Below, one piece after another: positions 42,362 to 46,685 of a DNA stretch of 46,685 bases (its first letter is position 1; the number at the start of each line of letters is the position of its first letter). The stretch lies in NCBI GenBank assembly GCA_900543585.1, contig UQRP01000020.1, forward strand, positions 1 to 46,685. Reading direction: 5' to 3'. The position numbers and the translations under genes are program-made. Source of the stretch: an uncultured Prevotella sp. GTDB lineage: Bacteria > Bacteroidota > Bacteroidia > Bacteroidales > Bacteroidaceae. The notes below the pieces were generated by a model. It had not been told where the DNA came from. It worked only from the letters and a program-made list of their open reading frames with translations, and did not search any database.

Positions 42362-43477
42362 TTAAACGTCCATGAGGTCGCTCATGATGGTGTTGCTGAT
42401 GTTGATGCCCTGGCGCGAGAGGTGAAGTCTGTTGCCGTCAAGGATGAGAAGTCCACGGTGGATATACTCCTTGGCGTTGTCGAGCAGGAAGGAGCGGTAT
42501 TTCTCCGGTAGTCTTGTCAGGTCGATGCCCTCCTTGGTGCGCAGTGCTGTGGTGACGATGTCGTCGTAGTGGGTGTCGTCGTCGATGGTCTCCTCCTCAT
42601 AGGCCGTGTGTCCACTCTCGATGGCGGTGATGTAGGCGTGGATGTCGTCGGGATTCCAGTGCCGTGTGCGGTTGTAGTAGGAGTGAGCTCCGGCTCCGAG
42701 TCCGATGTAAGGCACATCGTGCCAGTAGCTGCTGTTGTGGCGACTGCGGTAGGGACTTATGTCATGCCCGTCGAGGCGTGCGAAGTTGCTGATTTCATAA
42801 TGCTCATAACCTGTCTCGGTGAGCATGTCGATGAGGCGGTCGTACATGGTCAGGCTCAGCTCCTCGTCAATTTCGCTGACATCGCCCTTTGACAACATGC
42901 GGTAGAGCGGTGTGCCCTCCTCGTACATCAGTCCATAGGCCGAGAGATGTTCCGGATGCAGGGCCAGGGCGTGGCGGATGTCGTCCTCCCATTGCTGCAG
43001 GGTCTCACCCGGGAAACCGAACATCAGGTCGATACTGATGTTTCGGATGCCGTCGGCTCGCAGCGACCGCACGGCGGCGTCGACTTCGTCAGCGCTATGG
43101 CGGCGGTGGAGAAAATGGAGGCGGGCGTCGGAGAAAGTCTGCGCACCCATGCTCACGCGGTTCACCGGGAGATGGCGGAACATGCCCGGGCGGATGTCAT
43201 CGGGGTTGCACTCCATGGTGACCTCAGCGTCGGGTGACACATTATATATATTATAAATATGTAGGAACAGTCTTTGAAGGTCGTCATCGGAAAGCTGGCT
43301 CGGTGTGCCACCACCGAGGTAGATGGTGCTCAGGTCTGGTTTGAAGGGCAGCAGCTCCATCTCGCGGCAGACAGCATCCACATACCGCTTCCGCAGAGGG
43401 AGCAGGGTGGTGGAATAAAACCCACAATAGATGCACCGCGAGGCACAGAAAGGAATGTGAATATAGAGGCCTGACAA
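42362..43477 (-). CDS. hemW: radical SAM heme chaperone HemW family protein, TTG start
   Basis: A radical SAM protein that resembles coproporphyrinogen III oxidase but in characterised members acts as a heme chaperone. The CASRCIYCGF cluster has CxxxCxxC followed by Gly-Phe as in HemW, with the usual GGGTPS block and FGFPGETLQQW. I chose the TTG at 43475-43477, which gives the classic N terminus (M)SGLYIHIPFC and 371 residues. It has GGGAG about eight bases upstream. The longer TTG at 43513 lies inside the TAATTTTG promoter element (43511-43518, minus), so it cannot be the start if that promoter is used. Confidence 0.9.
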   Translation of the reverse strand: MSGLYIHIPFCASRCIYCGFYSTTLLPLRKRYVDAVCREMELLPFKPDLSTIYLGGGTPSQLSDDDLQRLFLHIYNIYNVSPDAEVTMECNPDDIRPGMFRHLPVNRVSMGAQTFSDARLHFLHRRHSADEVDAAVRSLRADGIRNISIDLMFGFPGETLQQWEDDIRHALALHPEHLSAYGLMYEEGTPLYRMLSKGDVSEIDEELSLTMYDRLIDMLTETGYEHYEISNFARLDGHDISPYRSRHNSSYWHDVPYIGLGAGAHSYYNRTRHWNPDDIHAYITAIESGHTAYEEETIDDDTHYDDIVTTALRTKEGIDLTRLPEKYRSFLLDNAKEYIHRGLLILDGNRLHLSRQGINISNTIMSDLMDV

Positions 43478-43510
43478 AATAAAAGCTCCCGATTTCTTAA
43501 TTTTATAGGG

Positions 43511-43518
43511 CAAAATTA
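43511..43518 (-). promoter_or_regulatory. -7 element TAATTTTG of hemW
   Basis: TAATTTTG on the minus strand, about 34 bases before the TTG chosen as the hemW start. Confidence 0.5.
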
Positions 43519-43649
43519 CTAATTTCTTTTAAAATATCTCACTTTTCCGCCTTTTTTCTTTGCGCCTAACGGATTTCTTCCTAACTTTAACAACACTTAG
43601 AAAACAAAGACTTTAACTTAGAACTCACAAAACTTAAAACTTATAAGAT

Positions 43650-45815
43650 ATGAGAGTATATCAGACTAACGAGATTAAGAACATTGCGCTCATTGGCGCT
43701 AAAGGTAGCGGCAAGACCACGCTTGCCGAAAGTATGCTGTTCGAGAGCGGAGTCATCAAACGTCGTGGTACGGTGGAACAGAAAAACACCGTCTCTGACT
43801 TCATGCCCGTCGAGCTGAATCTTGGCTATTCTGTCTTCCCTACAGTCTTCCATGCAGAGTGGAATAACAAGAAACTCAATATCATTGACTGTCCGGGCTC
43901 CGACGATTTCGTAGGCGGTGCCATCACGGCGCTCAATGTCACTGACCAGGCTCTCATTCTTATCAATGGCCAGTATGGTCCTGAGGTGGGCACGCAGAAC
44001 AACTTCCGCTACACGGAGAAGCTGAAGAAGCCCGTCATCTTCCTCATCAACCAGCTCGACTCTGAGAAGTGCGACTTCGACAATGTCATCGAGCAGATGC
44101 AGGACATCTATGGCTCAAAGTGTGTGCAGATTCAATATCCTTTGGAGACAGGTCCCAACTTTCACAGTCTCATCGACGTGCTCATCATGAAGAAGCTCTC
44201 GTGGGGTGCCGATGGCGGTGAGCCCAAGCGCGAGGATATCCCTGAGGAAGAGATGGAGAAGGCCGGCGAGTTGCACCGTGCCCTTGTGGAGGCCGCTGCC
44301 GAGAATGACGACAGTCTCATGGAGAAGTTCTTCGAGGACGAGAACAGCCTTACTGAGGATGAGCTGCGCTTAGGAATCCGCAAGGGCCTTATCAACCGCG
44401 ACATCTTCCCAGTCTTCTGTGTCGACGCTGCCAAGGACATGGGCGTCCAGCGTCTGATGGAGTTCTTGGGCAATGTGGTGCCTTTCGTCAGCGACATGCC
44501 CGCTTACCGCGATACACGTGGTGAGGAAGTTCCCGCCGACAGCAACGGCCCCGAGAGCCTTTACTTCTTCAAGACTGGTATGGAGCCGCATATCGGTGAG
44601 GTGAGCTACTTCAAGGTGATGAGTGGTAAGGTGAAGGCCGGTGACGACCTCACCAATGCCGACCGAGGCTCGAAAGAGCGCCTCGGACAGCTCTATGCCT
44701 GCGCCGGTTCCAACCGTCTCCCCGTCGACGAGCTCATGGCCGGAGACATCGGCTGCACGGTGAAGCTGAAGGATGTCAAGACCGGCAACACCCTCGACGA
44801 TAAGGACCACGACAATATCAAGTTCGACTTCGTGAAATATCCGCGCCCGAAATATTCGCGTGCCATCAAGGCCAAGAATCCGCAGGATTTGGAGAAGGTC
44901 ATGGCGGCGCTGACGAAGATGCGCCAGGAGGATCCCACATGGGTGGTAGAGCAGAGCAAGGAGCTCCGGCAGACCATCGTCCATGGTCAGGGCGAGTTCC
45001 ACCTTCGTGTGCTGAAGTGGCGCTTGGAGAACAATGAGAAGTTGCAGGTGGAATATGAAGAGCCGCGTGTACCCTATCGGGAGACGATCACCAAGAAAGC
45101 CCGTGCTACCTACCGCCACAAGAAGCAGAGTGGTGGGGCCGGCCAGTTTGGCGAGGTGGCACTCATCATCGAACCTTATGCCGAGGGCATGCCCGACCCG
45201 ACATCTTATAAGTTTGACGGTCAGGAGATAAAGATGAACATCAAATCCAAGGAGGAGAAGACGCTGCCTTGGGGCGGTAAGTTGCAGTTTGTCAACTCTG
45301 TCGTCGGTGGTGCCATCGACCTCCGTTTCATGCCAGCCATCCTCAAGGGTGTCATGGACTGCATGGAGCGCGGTCCGCTGACCGGCAGCTATGCCCGCGA
45401 CGTGAGAGTCGTGGTCTACGATGGCAAGATGCACCCTGTAGACTCCAATGAGCTCTCCTTCACCCTCGCTGCCCGTCACGCCTTCTCCGATGCCTTCAAG
45501 GCAGCCGGTCCGAAGATTCTCGAACCTATCTATGACTTGGAGGTCTATGTTCCCGCTGATTATATGGGCGACGTGATGAGCGACCTGCAAGGCCGTCGTG
45601 CCATCATCATGGGCATGGACACTGAGGCAGGCTATCAGAAACTCACGGCAAAGATTCCTTATAAGGAGCTCTCCAACTATTCCGTAGCCCTGAGCTCACT
45701 CACGGGCGGTCGTGCCTCTTTCACGACAAAGTTTGCAAGCTATGAGCTTGTGCCTGGCGATCTGCAGAACAAGCTGATTGCCGAGCACGAGGCTGAGGTT
45801 AAGGAAGAAGAATAA
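43650..45815 (+). CDS. elongation factor G-like protein, EF-G2 type
   Basis: A 721-residue EF-G paralogue with all five domains in order, but an altered GTPase site. The P-loop is GAKGSGKTT (16-24) instead of AHIDAGKTT. The RGITI switch I motif is replaced around 55-63. Switch II reads DCPGSDDF (80-87), with Ser84 where EF-G has the catalytic His. The specificity motif is NQLD (134-137). EF-G2 of gut Bacteroides is known as a translocase that works without GTP hydrolysis and serves during nutrient limitation; this gene fits that class by sequence. No ribosomal genes are adjacent. A terminator follows. Confidence 0.88.
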   Translation: MRVYQTNEIKNIALIGAKGSGKTTLAESMLFESGVIKRRGTVEQKNTVSDFMPVELNLGYSVFPTVFHAEWNNKKLNIIDCPGSDDFVGGAITALNVTDQALILINGQYGPEVGTQNNFRYTEKLKKPVIFLINQLDSEKCDFDNVIEQMQDIYGSKCVQIQYPLETGPNFHSLIDVLIMKKLSWGADGGEPKREDIPEEEMEKAGELHRALVEAAAENDDSLMEKFFEDENSLTEDELRLGIRKGLINRDIFPVFCVDAAKDMGVQRLMEFLGNVVPFVSDMPAYRDTRGEEVPADSNGPESLYFFKTGMEPHIGEVSYFKVMSGKVKAGDDLTNADRGSKERLGQLYACAGSNRLPVDELMAGDIGCTVKLKDVKTGNTLDDKDHDNIKFDFVKYPRPKYSRAIKAKNPQDLEKVMAALTKMRQEDPTWVVEQSKELRQTIVHGQGEFHLRVLKWRLENNEKLQVEYEEPRVPYRETITKKARATYRHKKQSGGAGQFGEVALIIEPYAEGMPDPTSYKFDGQEIKMNIKSKEEKTLPWGGKLQFVNSVVGGAIDLRFMPAILKGVMDCMERGPLTGSYARDVRVVVYDGKMHPVDSNELSFTLAARHAFSDAFKAAGPKILEPIYDLEVYVPADYMGDVMSDLQGRRAIIMGMDTEAGYQKLTAKIPYKELSNYSVALSSLTGGRASFTTKFASYELVPGDLQNKLIAEHEAEVKEEE

Positions 45816-45841
45816 GTCAGCTATGCGACGTTGATGATTTC

Positions 45842-45884
45842 GCCCCGCTCCTTCCGCGTCTGTCGCGGCAGGTGCGGGGCTTTT
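45842..45884 (+). terminator. intrinsic terminator after the EF-G-like gene
   Basis: GCCCCGC (45842-45848) pairs with GCGGGGC (45874-45880), followed by TTTT, with an inner CCGCG/CGCGG stem in the loop. Confidence 0.85.
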
Positions 45885-46003
45885 CTTGAGCTGTCGGCTT
45901 ATTTATAGTTCCGTATATACAACTAAAACGCTTATTTATGTTAATATATAAGAAATAAGCGCAATTTCTTAACATTTAAGTGTTAACCAATTAAGTTAAT
46001 GAC

Positions 46004-46011
46004 TATCTTTG
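46004..46011 (+). promoter_or_regulatory. -7 element TATCTTTG immediately before the kinase gene
   Basis: TATCTTTG ends only four bases before the ATG at 46016. If used, the transcript would be leaderless or nearly so. No convincing upstream TTTG is found. Confidence 0.45.
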
Positions 46012-46015
46012 CGGC

Positions 46016-46685
46016 ATGAAAAAGAGAACGATATGGACCATCGCCATCATCATGGGCGTGTCCTTTCTGATATTGCTTGGTTTGCAGCTCACCTACATCC
46101 GTGAGATGGCAAATATGAAGAAGGAACAGTTTGACGAGAGTGTCAACCGTGCCCTTTATCAGGCATCCCGCAACCTCGAGCTCAACGAGACGCTGCGCTA
46201 CCTTGAGAAGGACGTGCAGGAGGCACAGAAGAAGGCTAAGAAGAATGGCATAGACACTACCGCCGACTCTACGGAGGAGGACGAGCACGAGAGTCTTGGC
46301 ATCCGGGGCGCTGACTATCAGACCTTCCGCAACAAGGTGAAGATGATGAATCCCGTCAACATCCCCAAGGCGATGATTCTGCGCAACGACCGCAACTCCA
46401 ACAACGAGGCCAGCAAGTCGTTGCAGGAGATTGTCAAGAACCGTTATGTCTACCAAAAGAGTCTCCTTGACGAGGTGGTGATGAATGTTCTCTATTCTGC
46501 CTCTGACAAGCCCTTGAAGGAGCGCATCAACTTCCGCATCCTCGACCAGGACATCAAGGCTGAGCTGATGAACAATGGTATCAACATCCCCTACCATTTC
46601 ACTGTCTCTACACAGGACGGACGTGAGATATACCGCTGCCCTGACTATAGCGAGCAGGGCTCTGAGTTCACCTATACACAGGCGC
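46016..46685 (+). CDS. rprX: sensor histidine kinase, RprX-like (N-terminal part, cut by window end)
   Basis: The first 223 codons of a membrane sensor kinase. One helix (TIWTIAIIMGVSFLILLGLQLTYI) is followed by a periplasmic domain beginning EMANMKKEQFDESVNRALYQASRNLELNETLRYLE, very like RprX of Bacteroides fragilis, a kinase paired with RprY. A Lys- and Glu-rich insert lies near residues 75-100. The kinase domain, and any partner regulator, lie beyond the window. The start ATG directly follows a promoter-like TATCTTTG. Confidence 0.85.
   Translation, partial: MKKRTIWTIAIIMGVSFLILLGLQLTYIREMANMKKEQFDESVNRALYQASRNLELNETLRYLEKDVQEAQKKAKKNGIDTTADSTEEDEHESLGIRGADYQTFRNKVKMMNPVNIPKAMILRNDRNSNNEASKSLQEIVKNRYVYQKSLLDEVVMNVLYSASDKPLKERINFRILDQDIKAELMNNGINIPYHFTVSTQDGREIYRCPDYSEQGSEFTYTQA

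Overview
The window looks like chromosomal DNA of a Prevotella-like member of the Bacteroidales. The evidence is direct: most genes lack a Shine-Dalgarno sequence and several follow the Bacteroidetes promoter pattern (TTTG or TTG, about 19-20 bases, then TAnnTTTG). The gene content also fits the phylum: a GT-C-like DUF2723 protein, a DUF3737 beta-helix protein, an EF-G2-type factor and an RprX-type sensor kinase. Codon use in the core genes is strongly G/C-ending, which is why so many long antisense shadow ORFs appear.

Layout. Bases 1-678 hold a 22-bp tandem array and the leader of a glycerol cluster. 679-8268 encode glpA, glpB, glpC, glpK and glpF, followed by an exported beta-barrel-like protein. 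Together these could take glycerol across both membranes, phosphorylate it, and oxidise glycerol 3-phosphate into the quinone pool. 8437-18425 hold purD, two small membrane proteins, the DUF2723 protein, a polysaccharide deacetylase, queG and priA. 18529-20525 (minus) encode an aminopeptidase P and a tiny translationally coupled, antitoxin-like ORF. 20716-24053 carry mdh, a DUF3737 protein and a MalY/PatB-type aminotransferase. 24178-26974 carry rpsU, a Xer-type recombinase, hpf, tRNA-Thr, tRNA-Tyr and oxyR. A second 22-bp tandem array (27091-27178) precedes a secreted GH13 glycosidase. 29267-33898 (minus) is an operon of a GNAT-nitrilase fusion, a frameshifted calcineurin-like phosphoesterase and serB. 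34061-37424 carry a coiled-coil lipoprotein and a class A penicillin-binding protein.

From about 37540 to 41500 lies an AT-richer accessory island. It holds a DUF3791 gene, two DUF1016/YhcG-type PD-(D/E)XK nuclease genes that are both broken (one by an in-frame stop, the other by an internal deletion), an unknown ORF, a 5'-truncated gene remnant on the minus strand, and several long palindromes. After it the core resumes with trmB and hemW (minus), an EF-G-like factor lacking the catalytic histidine, and the start of an rprX-like kinase cut by the window edge.

No clearly new multi-gene system is visible. The most unusual signals are the two 22-bp arrays, which differ in sequence but share one architecture (a 16-bp dyad plus a 6-bp linker), the decaying nuclease island with its structured intergenic DNA, and the barrel-protein gene at the end of the glycerol cluster.
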